Below, in pieces: positions 1-13,117 of a DNA stretch of 64,000 nucleotides (position 1 is the first letter of the stretch; each line of letters starts with the position of its first letter). The stretch is from the NCBI RefSeq assembly GCF_052324685.1, contig NW_027506964.1:310001-374000 (forward strand), read 5' to 3'. The DNA comes from Brachyhypopomus gauderio. Lineage: Eukaryota; Chordata; Actinopteri; Gymnotiformes; Hypopomidae. A model generated the notes under the pieces. That model searched no databases. It was not told the DNA's origin and saw nothing but the letters and a program-made list of their open reading frames with translations. The position numbers and the translations under genes were made by a program.

Positions 1-430
1 CGAGTCACATGACTTGGACTCGAGTCAGACTCGAGTCATTAATATTAAGACTTTTGACCTGACTTGAAAAAATATTCAGAGACTTAGACTTGACTTGGAC
101 TTTTACACCAATAACTTGGGACTTGAATTGGACTTGAACCTGTTTACTTGCAAAGACTTGATTTTTTTACCCCAAATCTAAATTTTAAAACGCATATTAA
201 TATTTATAAAGTGCACCCCATTAATTTCATTTCCGTCCTTCTGACGCAGACCGGTCCTCTGCTTTTCCACACTCTGTACGTTGTGTGTGTGTGTATGTGT
301 GTGTGCATGAGCTGCAGCACAACCAATCAAATGGGGGGGTCAGCGAACGTGAATTGTTACCGGGCGGGGTGTAAAATGGACACAAATTAAGTATTATATC
401 GCGATCGATCGATCGCCAGTGGTTGGTGCC
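1..430. mobile_element. Left part of a GACTTG/CTCGAGTC-rich DNA transposon
   Basis: The first 130 bases are dense in GACTTG and CTCGAGTC words. The same words recur at 3820-3990, just before a terminus reading GGTCCCACCTCTG. A second left end at 1868 (CAGAGGTGGGGACTCGAGTC) shows that base 1 lies only about a dozen bases inside such a terminus. Bases 346-420 carry a GC-rich module with CGATCGATCG that recurs at 1892 and 61118. No transposase is visible, so this is a non-autonomous element or relic. The family is not identified with certainty. Confidence 0.5.
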
Positions 431-439
431 AGAGCGAAC

Positions 440-587
440 TAGTAACTCATTGAATCATAGATAAGGATCAGAGGTAAATAAACTAGATTTTTTTTTTCGG
501 CGTGAGAAATCTGGGGGGCCTTATAAGAAAAGGCTCTTCCCCCTACTGTTACCTTATTAATTTGTGGAACTAATAAAAGACCAGCAC
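440..587 (-). mobile_element. L2-type LINE fragment (reverse transcriptase C-terminal region)
   Basis: Read on the minus strand, this encodes a short piece ending near GGRAFSYKAPQ, a motif of the C-terminal part of L2/Maui-type fish LINE ORF2. The same piece recurs at 1974-2240. It stops abruptly at about 587, where the 387-bp tandem repeat begins. Confidence 0.6.
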
Positions 588-589
588 CT

Positions 590-1866
590 GTATTCTGTAA
601 GATTCTGTTTGGTCATGTAGAGTTTTCTTTTCACCTACTGCTTGAGTCCACATCAGGTTCTTCCAAATGGACAGCAGAATCCTTTTCATATGTAAAAGGT
701 AAAGACATTGAAGAGAATTCGATACAGGACACCAACATTTTTATTACTGAATCATGATTGATGCAATGACATTTTATATTTTTCACTCTTTATGAGTTTT
801 GTCTGACTTGGTCTTTTTCATTTTTCCACCCATACCTTTTGAGCACAACTCGAACGGAACAGCAGAGGACAGAACAAGCATTAGAAGATGAAGGTAATCA
901 AAGACACATTGAATACAACATGTGTACATAATAAATTGTCAGCATTAAACAGTAATTGGTGTGACACTACTGTGCAATATTCTGTAAGATTCTGTTTGGT
1001 CATGTAGAGTTTTCTTTTCACCTACTGCTTGAGTCCACATCAGGTTTTTCCAAATGGACAGCAGAATCCTTTCATATCTAAAAGGTAAAGACATTGAAGA
1101 GAGGTTGATACAGGACACCAACATTTTTATTACTGAATCATGATTGATGCAATGACTTTTTTATATTTTTCACTCTTTATGAGTTTTGGCTGACTTGGTC
1201 TTTTTCATTTTTCCACCCATACCTTTTGAGCACAACTCGAACAGAACAGCAGAAGACAGAACAAGCAGTAGAAGATGAAGGTAATCAAAGACACATTGAA
1301 TACAACATGTGTACATAATAAATTGTCAGCATTAAACAGTAATTGGTGTGACACTAGTGTGCAATATTCTGTAAGATTCTGTTTGGTCATGTAGAGTTTT
1401 CTTTTCACCTACTGTTTAAGTCCACATCAGGTTCTTTCAAATGGACAGCAGAATCTTTTTCATATCTAAAAGGTATAGACATTGAAGAGAGTGTCATGCA
1501 GGACACCAATATTTTCATTACTGAATCATGATTTATGCAATGACATTTTATATTTTTCACTCTTTATGAGTTTTGGCTGACTTGGTCTTTTTCATTTTTC
1601 TACCTATACCTTTTAAGCACAACTCGAACGGAACAGCAGAGGACAGAACAAGCATTAGAAGATGAAGGTAATCAAAGACACATTGAATACAACATGTGTA
1701 CATAATAAATTGTCTGCATTAAACAGTAATTGGTGTGACACTAGTGTGCAATATTCTGTAAGATTCTGTTTGGTCATGTAGAGTTTTCTTTTCACCTACT
1801 GCTTGAGTCCACATCAAGTTCTTCCAAATGGACAGCAGAATCCTTTTCATATCTAAAAGGTATAGA
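590..1866. repeat. Tandem repeat, 387-bp period, about 3.3 copies
   Basis: The word TATTCTGTAAGATTCTGTTT starts at 591, 978, 1365 and 1752, an exact 387-bp period. Copies differ by only a few substitutions and short indels. No copy contains a convincing ORF. The array is bracketed by two copies of the same transposon/L2 block (346-587 and 1892-2130). Confidence 0.9.
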
Positions 1867-1973
1867 CCAGAGGTGGGGACTCGAGTCACAACGTGAATTG
1901 TTACCGGGCGGGGTGTAAAATGGACACAAATTAAGTATTATATCGCGATCGATCGCCAGTGGTTGTTGCCAGA

Positions 1974-2240
1974 GCGAACTTGTAACTCATTGAATCATAG
2001 ATAAGGATCAGAGGTAAATAAACTAGATTTTTTTTTTCGGCGTGAGAAATCTGGGGGGCCTTATAAGAAAAGGCTCTTCCCCCTACTGTTACCTCATTCA
2101 TTTGTGGAACTAATAAAAGACCAGCACTCTGTGATCTTAGTGGACGTGGGGGTTCATAGTAGGAAATAAGTTCCTGGAGGTATTCAGGAGCAAGCCCGTG
2201 CAGTGCTTTATATGTTAATAATAGAATTTTAAAATCAATA
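1974..2240 (-). mobile_element. L2-type LINE fragment, antisense, RT C-terminal part
   Basis: The minus-strand translation contains KILLLTYKALHGLAPEYLQE followed by YYEPPRPLRSQSAG, the conserved end of L2/Maui ORF2. It meets a plus-strand L2 fragment head to head at about 2240, so two copies were joined in opposite orientation. Confidence 0.8.
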
Positions 2241-3064
2241 CGGGGGAAGAGCCTTTCCTTATAACGCCCCCCAGCTTTGGAACAACCTTCCAAATTGCAT
2301 ACGGGACTCTGACACAGTCAAAATCTTTAAGTCTAGGTTGAAAACCCACCTATTTGGTTTAGCGTTTGATAATTAATATCCCCCCTTAGATAAATGTACA
2401 GATCCAGGGGTTTATAGACGAAGGGTTTTATGGTAGACTGGGGCGCTGGTGCTGTCGTCCTGTCACTGCTCGTGGTCACTCAAGTTTGTTGACAGGGCAG
2501 TGGATGGATGCCATTGTCTCAGAATGCCCCCAAGCCTATGTTACCTTCTGGTTCTGCCTTTTTAGCTAGGCTGTAATAGTTTAACTTAATGCCGGAGTTG
2601 TTGCCACACTCCTGAAATGTGTTTAATTTTATCTGTCCTGTATATGTCCTCATACAGAGCTAATTTTCCCTGTTTTATTTTCTCCACATGGCTGCCCGCC
2701 TGCTCGAGGAAAAATGAGATGAGGAGAGACAAGCGATCCATACAGTGCCAGCCACCTACTGCCTGACCGGATGAGCCTACACCATGATGGACATTACTAC
2801 ATCTTTTCCTTTTCTTTATTTCTTTCTGTTTAAATTGTTGTTGTTGTCATGGTGACCGGTGTCGGCCAGAGGAGGATGGGTTCCCCTCCTGAGTCTTGGT
2901 TCCTCTCAAGGTTTCTTCCTCATGCAAAAAACTAGGGAGTTTTTCCTTGCCACTGTCGCCCTTGGCTTGCTCACTGGGGGCTAGGACTCGGCACTTGTAA
3001 AGCTGCTTTGTGACAACAACTGTTGTAAAAAGCGCTATATAAATAAAATTTGATTGATTGATTG
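2241..3064 (+). mobile_element. L2-type LINE 3' end with (TTGA)n tail
   Basis: The first bases encode the ORF2 end (motifs LWNNLPNCIRDSDTVKIFKS and HLFGLAFDN, then stop). A 3' UTR of about 0.7 kb follows and ends in AATAAAATTTGATTGATTGA at 3045-3064. That short-tandem tail is diagnostic of the L2 clade. Similar 3' ends occur near 22.2 kb and 53.9 kb. Confidence 0.85.
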
Positions 3065-4194
3065 AAATCGGATGTGTGGCGTGAGAGCGTGTGAAGACAG
3101 TCAAATGCATGTGTCTCACGCTCAATGCGTGAGAGTTGGCAACCCGGGGTTCTGTATCTGAACTCAGGGAAGAGAGCCTCTCTCTGTCACCATCATATCC
3201 AGTTCTATCTCAGCATGGATTGTGTATTTGAAGACATCTACGTCGAGAAAAAAAAATATTGACAAAAGTGGAGCGAGTTTTCAGCTATGGGGACATCATT
3301 CTACGGCCTCATCGTGCACAAATGACATACAGACTTTTGGCCAGTTTGGTCTTTTGCAAATGCAATGCAGAATAGTTTACTGAAATGTCTAAAGTTGCAT
3401 TCCTGATTCCTGTTCATTGTTCAGTTCTTATATTTGTTTGTCTTGTGTCACTCACATATGGACACACATGTTCTCCAAGAAACCAGATAAGAGAAGAGAG
3501 GGAAAAATGCTGTTATGGTTCTTTGTATTGTACTGTGAAAATATCAGCACTTTTTATTTGAACATGGAGTTCTACTTATGACTTTTTCACAGAATATTTA
3601 TTTCTGGAAAATTGTAGTTTAAAGTATGAATATTTTTGCAGCTAATTTTAACAAATTGAACTGTGCAATAAAGAGGTGTAATTTAAATTTGTTTTATACT
3701 TCGTGTTTTCAGTTGCACATGTTTTATCAAGATTTGAGGAGAATACAGATTTAAAAAAGAACACATGTCTATTATTTACATTTAAAATATACCTGCAACA
3801 TTGGTTAAAAAAAAAAAAAGACTCGAAAGGACTTGAAATTCCAAGTTTCAGACTTGGGACTTGACTTGACTGTTGCCTGTCTTGACTCGAGACTTGACTT
3901 GACTTGACTGTCTTTGCTTGAGACTTGACTCGGGACTTGAGGATAAAGACTTGGACTTACTTGAGACTTGCAAAACACTGACTTGGTCCCACCTCTGGTA
4001 TTGAGTGACCAACACAGTGTCAATAGTGTCAACACAGTTTGTGTAGTGTGTCCATACACTCCTTGAGGTATCATCTTCCCATCACTACCGTTGGCTACTG
4101 CGCATGCGCATGCTATTTCACGCCAGTGTTTTGCGCATGCCCGTAGTGCCAGTGGCCTCGGTGCAAGCGTCACTTCTTCGTTTGGTGTAAGGAT

Positions 4195-4485
4195 TGTATG
4201 ATATTTCCGGTTGGTATGCGGAAGTGCCGATGGTATGGCCGACTCTCTGAAGTTCACGAGGTGCCTCTTGGAGTTACCAAAGTTTACCGTTAACAATGTG
4301 CGTCGTATAGTACAGTTTGAATTATGCCTGGAAAGGAGAGGCAATTCTAATCACAATGACTGTACATGTATTATGTTTGAGGCAGTCGAACAAAATCCCG
4401 GACGATTTTGCAATTCCCCCCGGACATTTTTTTGGGTCTCAAAAGTAGGACATGTCCGAGAAAAAGAGGACGTCTGGTCACCCTA
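4195..4485. mobile_element. Right end of a DNA transposon relic (GGTCACCCTAG terminus)
   Basis: The block ends GGACGTCTGGTCACCCTAG at 4485. A related sequence in the opposite orientation (GTGCGACCAAACGTCTG) starts near 16495 inside POP1 intron 15, so this is a dispersed repeat terminus. A 91-codon ORF (4211-4486) runs through to the terminus but has no recognisable domain. I treat it as non-coding. Confidence 0.4.
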
Positions 4486-4489
4486 GTAA

Positions 4490-5460
4490 TATATGTTAAT
4501 AACGCTTCACCAATAATTAGTATTTTCCTCTAAATCGGCTTTCAAATCCACTTTTTGTGCTTGTGCTGAAAAAAAAAAGCTCAGTGCTGAAATAAAAAAT
4601 CAACCAATCAGAATATTTCACACCGTTGTTTCTAGGTACAACAGAGGAAGGACCTCCCCCAGGACCTTGTTTATCTGTCGCATACCCTTGCCTTTTACAT
4701 TAAGAGATCTTTTATTATGGATTGGCAGTTTAATCAACCAATCATATTTTGAATTAGAATGGTGGGGGCGTGCTCCAATGTGCTCAGGGTATTCTCGCTG
4801 GTCCTCCTACATCAGTTCTGCGTGTTTGAGTGCCTCGTGAGCTTTTATCTCGGGGGCTAGCTAACACCACCATTTTCAAGACGGTCATTCCACGAAAAAG
4901 TGGATATTGTGACAAAAGGCCAACCAATCCTTCATCTTCAGATTCTAACACAAGCTGGGAAAGAGTACGTTGCGCATGGTACACGCAATTATGAAGAAGG
5001 GGTAGCAGCATTCTGTGGACTGGCATGTGACGTTTTAATGCCTCTGGCATGAAAGGAAATGACGTTACACATGCCTCTGGCACTTTCCGGTGTCCTGTGG
5101 TATATGCCACTGTCTAAGAGGAATATACTCGACTCTTAGTAGACTTTCCCACTTTATAAAGTAGTGATGGCCAGATGAAGCCTCATGAACCCTTGAAGCT
5201 TTCTAATGAGCTGGTTAAAAAAAGGTTCATTTCTCGAAGCATTATGTGCACACAAACCCCCCTGCTGGTCAACACCTTTATCATTTCAACTATTTGTTGA
5301 ATGTGCTGACAACAAAATCACACAAAAAATCATCAATGGAATTCAAATTTATTAACCAATGGAGGCCTGGATTTGGAGCCACACACAAAATTAAAGTGGA
5401 AAAACACACTACAGGCTGATCCAACTTTGATATAATGTCCTTAAAACAAGTCAAAATGAG
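4490..5460. other. No gene seen; repeat-like intergenic DNA
   Basis: Short ORFs only, none with a domain I recognise. The segment from 5162 (TAGTGATGGCCAGATGAAGC) resembles the start of a fish hAT-type MITE, but I could not find a matching second end. Confidence 0.4.
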
Positions 5461-5462
5461 GC

Positions 5463-5665
5463 TCAGTATTGTGTGTGGCCTCCACGTGCCTGTATGACCT
5501 CCCTACAACGCCTGGGCATGCTCCTGATGAGGTGGCGGATGGTCTCCTGAGGGATCTGCTCCCAGACCTGGACTAAAGCATCCGCCAACTCCTGCACAGT
5601 CTGTGGTGCAACGTGACGTTGGTGGATGAAGCGAGACATGATGTCCCAGATGTGCTCAATCGTTA
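5463..5665 (-). pseudogene. Tc1-like transposase, C-terminal fragment
   Basis: The minus-strand translation starts with IEHIWDIMSRF and continues through VWEQIPQETIRHLIRSMPRR to ARGGHTQY and a stop at 5463-5465. IEHIWDIM corresponds to the region of the third catalytic residue (Glu) of Tc1-family transposases. Only the last 66 or so residues remain, and the upstream part is absent. It is a different Tc1 family from the element directly downstream. Confidence 0.8.
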
Positions 5666-5707
5666 CTAATTCGCCAATATAATACTTATTTAAGTATTAT
5701 AAGTATA

Positions 5708-7314
<1,607 letters not shown>

Positions 7315-7316
7315 TA

Positions 7317-7620
7317 AGTATATATATAAGTATAAGCCACTGTAAATAAACCTGTTGTCATGGTACAGCCTCTAACCCCTCCCTACTGGCATGCGTACCT
7401 GTAGTCTGTTTCTATTCTTGCCATAAGTACTTGGGGTGTGGTTCAGTATGCATGCATCACCTGTCTCATCCTGATGTTTAGCAAACAAGACACATGGATA
7501 GATAACCCTTTAGTGGGTGAAAACATTATTGAAAAACAGTTGGTAAATAGAGCTATAGATGTAATATATTATTACATTTATTAGTAGTGCATTATTGCAT
7601 TAATTAATTAATGCATTATT
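7317..7620. other. No feature seen
   Basis: AT-rich intergenic DNA between the Tc1 copy and a palindromic MITE. No ORF or repeat that I can support. Confidence 0.4.
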
Positions 7621-7624
7621 AGTA

Positions 7625-7796
7625 GTGCTGTCAATTTCAGGTGCCGCGATTAAAAGTCCTCACCAGGATTTTGCTCAAGCTTGCTAGATTTTCTAATTAG
7701 CAATCCAGGTAAAATTAGTGGAATCAACACAATCCAGGAAGCCTGAGCAAAATCCTGGTGAGGACTTTTAATCGCGGCACCTGGAATTGACAGCAC
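7625..7796. mobile_element. Palindromic MITE with TA target duplication
   Basis: It is 172 bp long. The first and last 60 or so bases form a near-perfect inverted repeat (GTGCTGTCAATTTCAGGTGC versus its complement at the right end). TA flanks both ends. It has no coding capacity. The inner sequence is shared with the interrupted MITE at 39132-39613. The TA duplication fits a Tc1/mariner-type mobiliser. Confidence 0.85.
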
Positions 7797-7799
7797 TAA

Positions 7800-8385
7800 T
7801 TATTAGATATGAAGATGGTTACCTGTTTTGGCATGCCCTTGATCAGAGCCTTCCATTCCCTTAAAAACATTATAATATGTGCATTAATGTAACAGGTGAG
7901 AGTGGACCGGCTGGGGAGACCCATGAAACCAGGCAAAGAGCCGCAGGTTGGCCACTCCTGTTCTATACAATTCATTATGTCATCGTTTTTCTTGTAGTTT
8001 TATTCTTTGTACAGCATTTTGGTCATCAAATTAATTATACTAATTGTTATTAGAATTATACAATTGACTAATACTTATTATTTCACTGTACTCAAATGAC
8101 TTTTACTTACTTTCTTTAAAATCTATAAATTGAATCACCTGAAACATCATTTCTATCTGCAAAAACGTTTCACAGCGCATTTTAGTTAAATGGCGGTCTA
8201 CTGCCATCTCCTGTCCGAAAACGTAAATATCGTGAACATAAATTAGAATAGACACTGTTTTAAATAGACTATAAAGTAAGATATTAAGGATTAAAACAAA
8301 TGAGTACCGATGGTCCGTGATTACTGAAGCGGTCAAAAATGAATTGGAGCACATTTATTTGTGTTAGCTACGTGAGCCACAGTGA
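7800..8385. other. Intergenic DNA upstream of POP1, no gene seen
   Basis: AT-rich. An 83-codon minus-strand ORF (8103-8354) has no recognisable domain and is probably chance. Confidence 0.5.
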
Positions 8386-8389
8386 CGGA

Positions 8390-8500
8390 ACTACATTACC
8401 CATGAGCACCGTGAACCCGGAAGTGCTAGGACGTGTTGGGCAGCGGAGTGAGAGGAAGTTGCTAGCTAGCTACTTACAGCTATTCGTCGTGCTGAGTTCG
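8390..8500 (+). promoter_or_regulatory. POP1 promoter and probable 5' UTR exon
   Basis: ACTACATTACCCATGAGC (8390-8407) resembles the ZNF143 motif. ACCCGGAAGTG (8415-8425) is a classical ETS/GABP site. Both are common in TATA-less housekeeping promoters. A splice donor, GAGTTCG|GTATGA, follows at 8501, and the next acceptor is directly before the POP1 start codon at 9080. The noncoding first exon therefore probably runs from about 8430 to 8500. The start site itself is inferred. Confidence 0.6.
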
Positions 8501-8663
8501 GTATGATTAATTAACAACCTACTAGTGTAGTTTATGTGATTATACCTTCTATCAAAGTAAGTATTGTACAAATCCATTTGATTTAAATTAGATTTGTATT
8601 CAGTAAACACATTAAAAAGGAATAATTATAACGCCACGCGGTGTGTGTGTCATATAGACCACG

Positions 8664-9017
8664 GACATGTATGTAGACCACCGTCATGTAGACCACGGAC
8701 ATGTAGACCACCGTCATGTAGACCACGGACATGTAGACCACCGTCATGTAGACCACCGTCATGTAGACCACCGTCATGTAGACCACGGACATGTAGACCA
8801 CCGTCATGTAGACCACGGACATGTAGACCACCGTCATGTAGACCACCGTCATGTAGACCACGGTCATGTAGACCACCGTCATGTGGACCACGGACACGTA
8901 GACCACCGTCATGTGGACCACGGACACGTAGACCACCGTCATGTAGACCACGGACACGTAGACCACCGACATGTACAACATGTAGACCACGGACGTGTGG
9001 ACCACGGACATGTAGAT
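8664..9017. repeat. 15-bp minisatellite in POP1 intron 1
   Basis: The unit is ATGTAGACCACCGTC, alternating with a variant ending CGGAC, in about 23 copies. Because the unit is a multiple of three and lacks stops in several frames, it gives long low-complexity ORFs on both strands. These are artefacts of the repeat. Confidence 0.95.
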
Positions 9018-9079
9018 CTGAATTTCAGCAACACTTTGTTTCCAAACGATGACTGTATTAATGTATGTCAACTGTGCAG

Positions 9080-10540
9080 ATGTCTGGAGCCAAAGATAGA
9101 ATGCGCCACAAGAAAATGAGGAACCAACCAAGTAATGTGATGTATTCCTCTTCACGAGATTGTGGAAACGGCGGAGGAATAGCAGGTTGGATGGCCAAAA
9201 ATACAATAAATATTTAGATTTACTGTGTAGATCGTTTATACGCATCAAACATGCAGTCCTGGGTAGCTGTGTAACCTGTGCTGTGCAGCCTGTGCTGTGT
9301 AGCCTGTGCTGTGTAGCCTGTGCTGTGTAGCCTGTGCTGTGCAACCTGTGCTGTGCAACCTGTGCTGTGCAACCTGTGCTGTGCAGTCTGTGCTGTGCAG
9401 TCTGTGCTCTAACAGGTTTCATTTGCAGGTGGCAGCCACACACAGTCCGGCGGCTGGCCGAGAGGGCGTCAGGATGGAGTTCCTCCCGACCAGGCCTTGC
9501 CAAAGTACATCACTGGTGAGGGTCCTTTAGGAGTGTGTGGAACGTGTGTAGGAATGATGGGTCTGCATAACGAGCTTAAGTTTTACTACATAACCTGATT
9601 TGCTGAAGATCCATTTCTAGCAATGCTTTATGCACTTCCCCTCCCCCATACTTCTTCATTTTCATTTCTTCTCTCTGTCCTCCTCCCCTCATTCTGTCCT
9701 CCTCCCCTCATTCTGTCTTTCTCCCCCATCCAGCATTGACTCTGTTTTCTGCCATTGCTGCTTTTAGCGTCCGTCTTTGCCAAAGCCCGTGCCGTGGAGG
9801 TGAGTGCCATGATGAGGGCCGTAACCAAGATGACGGCGAGTTGCCACGTGTTTGGTGCTCTCCCTAAACACATGCGACGTCGTGCCATGAGTCACGACCC
9901 CAGGAGACTGCCCTGTCAGCTGAGAGAGGCAGCACACAGAGCGGTACGGCCCTCTGCCCCACAGCCAGAAACATCCACAGAGCACACTCGGTAGCTCAGG
10001 AGACTTTAAATGACAAATCACTAAATCTCTTGCCACACCCACCTAACGTTGTCTGGCAAACGGAGCTTGGCCCAGTCCCAGCATTCTGGTATTGCTGGCA
10101 AACAAACACAGGTGTGGTGAGTCGGAACACAGAACACAGGTTACGGGTGTGGCAGAGAAGTCTGAGGTGTGAGTGTGGTTGTGAGAGAGAAGGAGATGTT
10201 TTGATGTACCTCACAGGTTGTAGTAGCCTGTGTGTGTGTGAGAGAGAGAGGAGGCTTGATGTGTTGTTCCTTGTTTCCCAGCTGAAGAAGAGTCAACAAG
10301 CTGGGCAGAAGGAGAAGAAGGAGCAGTCGAAGACCAAAAGTCGCCGTGCCCGCCGTCGCCATGGCAACTTGCTGCTGGAGTTTAACCGCAGGCAGAGGAA
10401 GAACAAGTGGCTGGAGACCCACATCTGGCACGCCAAGCGTTTCCACATGCTGAAGACGTGGGGCTACTGCCTGGGGGACACGCCCACCTACAAGTGCTAC
10501 AGGGCCAGCTACAGAGCTATGAGTTCTGGCTGCCTGCTGC

Positions 10541-10616
<76 letters not shown>

Positions 10617-13062
10617 GTGTGTGTGTGTGTGTGTGGAGGAGAATGGACTCCTTGTTTCATAGTTTTTCTTCTTGTGGCCTCTGGTCTCAGGACTTGTCCT
10701 ACCACTGCTGTGTGGAGCTCTGCGGCCCAGAGGAGAAGCTCCTGAGAGCCCTGTCCAGGCTGACGAGCAAAGACACGGGTGTGTAGTAGCTACGGTTGTT
10801 TTACAGTTGCCTCTACGTGATTATGTATCTACACCAAAATGTCTGTTTTGGCATCGGAAAAGTGGTAAAGAGTAGAATTGGTTGAATAATGTAGGGAGTA
10901 TTTGCAGTTGCATGGTTCTGTCATTTGAACTGTGTGCGTGTGTTTGTGTGCAGGTCCAACATTCGCAGGAGCGCTACATGTATCGGGGCAGAGAGAAGGT
11001 CGTGTGATGCTGTACAGACCTGACCAGTACCCTCACCACCCCTTGGGCCCTGCTCAATTCCTCTGGAGACCCTGTAGTGTGCCGTGCTCTCACAGACAGC
11101 TGTGGATCTGGGTTCATCCCACATTAAAACAGGTGCGTTCCTTTGCCCTGAAACACCAGAAATTGTAGCCCCCTTTAACAGTAATATTTAGTTCCGTTAT
11201 TTTGGAGATACATAGCTTTATTGCCGGTCAATTTAAGGTGTGTGTTTGTGTGTCAGGACCTTCTGTTAGAGCTGCAGGCCGTGTGTGAGTGCTTTGTGGC
11301 AGTCCCCAATTGCCACGCCTCTGGGTCTACCTCCACACGCCCCGCCTCTGAGCCACAGACAGAAGCAGACCTCGGTAGCCACGCCTCTGAGCCACAGACG
11401 GATGCAGACCTCGGTAGCCACGCCTCTGAGCCACAGACGGAAGCAGACCTCGGTAGCCACGCCTCTGAGCCACAGACAGAAGCAGACCTCGGTAGCCACG
11501 CCTCTGAGCCACAGACGGATGCAGACCTCTGTAGCCACGCCTCTACGTCCACCTCCACACGCCCCGCCTCTGAGCCACAGCACCCTGGCAAGAAGAGGAA
11601 GAGGGAAGTTGACTGTAATGACGGTACTCCCGCTAAGAAAGTCCTGGGTGATGGCACTCGATCTCCCTCAACTCCTGTTAGATGGAAGTCTTCCAGCTCT
11701 GAGATTGTGATCAGGTAAGCAGTTTAAGATTTGGTGTTTTCAAACGGATATTCCTTGCAGTCCTTGGCATCTGTTTAGAGAACAAAGGGTTAATTAATGG
11801 GCTTCCTTTACAGTGACCTCACAATGGAAATAGTACGCTACCGTCTGATTGGTCCACTCTCCCATTCCGTACTGACTGACACACTCCTGCCAGCCACTGC
11901 CGTTGAGGTCAGATTTGCGTCAGCGCTGGGCCTGCGTAACTGTCATTAGTCCTGTTAATGTTACAGTGTGACACCATCAACATTCATGTAACAGTGCTGG
12001 TTTGTGTCATCATACAAAAGTGATGTGCTACTGAGATGGAGATCGTATTATTGTAACATTTCTGAATTCATTTGTGCTATGTTACGTGTCGAGTGTCTCT
12101 GCTATAATAATTCAAAGTAGTGCCTGACCTGATGTTACCTAACAGATGCAGTTTGTGTTTCCCTGTTCATGACTTCAATTTTTGATCTTAGATTGATAAC
12201 AAAATGGCTGCTTCTCCTTTCTGGTGGCCAGAGAAGTGTAAGAATGAGGACTTCATGACTTTACATCACAGACAAGCAGATATCTTCCACTTACTGAGAG
12301 GTACATGGTTCTTAATGATCTTGTCGTCTTCTGCCACACACTTGTAGCTAGAGCCCTCAGTAGGTCAGGTTTAGAAGGTAGCCTGTTGGATTCAGGAGAA
12401 CGCAGCACACAACTGTATTAGTTATCGTGCGTGTACACAAGCCATAGAGCTCTTACAGTTGTATGATTTTTCCAGCAGAATATGAAAGCATGCAGTTCTG
12501 TTTTATGTTTGTATGTGTGCGCACACACTCGTGCGTGTAGGTGTTTACTCCACAGACGAGCTCCCAGCAGGGTGTGTGTTGGGGATGACGGTCGATGACC
12601 CCAGACTGACTCTGCCTAAGAAAAGGGGGAAAGTCGCACCTGACCTGGAAGGTTCCCAAGGTTAGCACACACACACACACACACACACACCGCAGATCTC
12701 TCCACACTGACAGGAGCAGAGCGGCGTCTGGACTGGCTGCTGCTTACACGCGTGGGCTTTGGTTGGAGCTGTAGGCTGTAGACCTGGTAGCCCCACCCGT
12801 GTGGTGCTGGGCGGGGAGCACGTGGTGGTTCTGGCCCTGAGCTCCTGGGGAGCCTCTGCTCATCCATGCAGATGAACCAGGTTCGAATCCTGGCAGGGCC
12901 CATATCCCCCCCCCCCTCACTCTCGCTCTCTCGTGTGTAGAGCACACCAACCGTGTCTAACAGGCACCTCACACTTCTACCTGTGTCATTATTGCACCAG
13001 TGGAATGGCTTGGACATTGCCTCAACAGGAATACTGGCTGGTCGTGTGTGTGTGTGTGTGTG

Positions 13063-13117
<55 letters not shown>

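Larger units (their letters stand above)
1868..3997. mobile_element. Composite DNA transposon with CAGAGGTGGG termini
   Basis: The left end is CAGAGGTGGGGACTCGAGTC at 1868. The right end is GACTTGGTCCCACCTCTG, finishing at 3997. The first nine bases match as inverted repeats (CAGAGGTGG / CCACCTCTG), and subterminal GACTTG-type words lie at the right end. The interior is occupied by L2 fragments in both orientations (1974-3064). Then comes about 730 bp of AT-rich DNA (3065-3800) in which I see no gene. No transposase is present. Target-site duplication could not be assigned. Confidence 0.5.

Noticed and set aside
4211..4486. 91-codon ORF upstream of POP1 as a possible small gene
   Set aside because: It runs into a dispersed repeat terminus that recurs in POP1 intron 15. 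No domain or splice structure.
8583..9503. 306-codon minus-strand ORF and overlapping plus-strand ORFs of about 150 codons
   Set aside because: All arise from two 15-bp minisatellites whose unit length preserves frame. They overlap POP1 exons antisense and have no domain.
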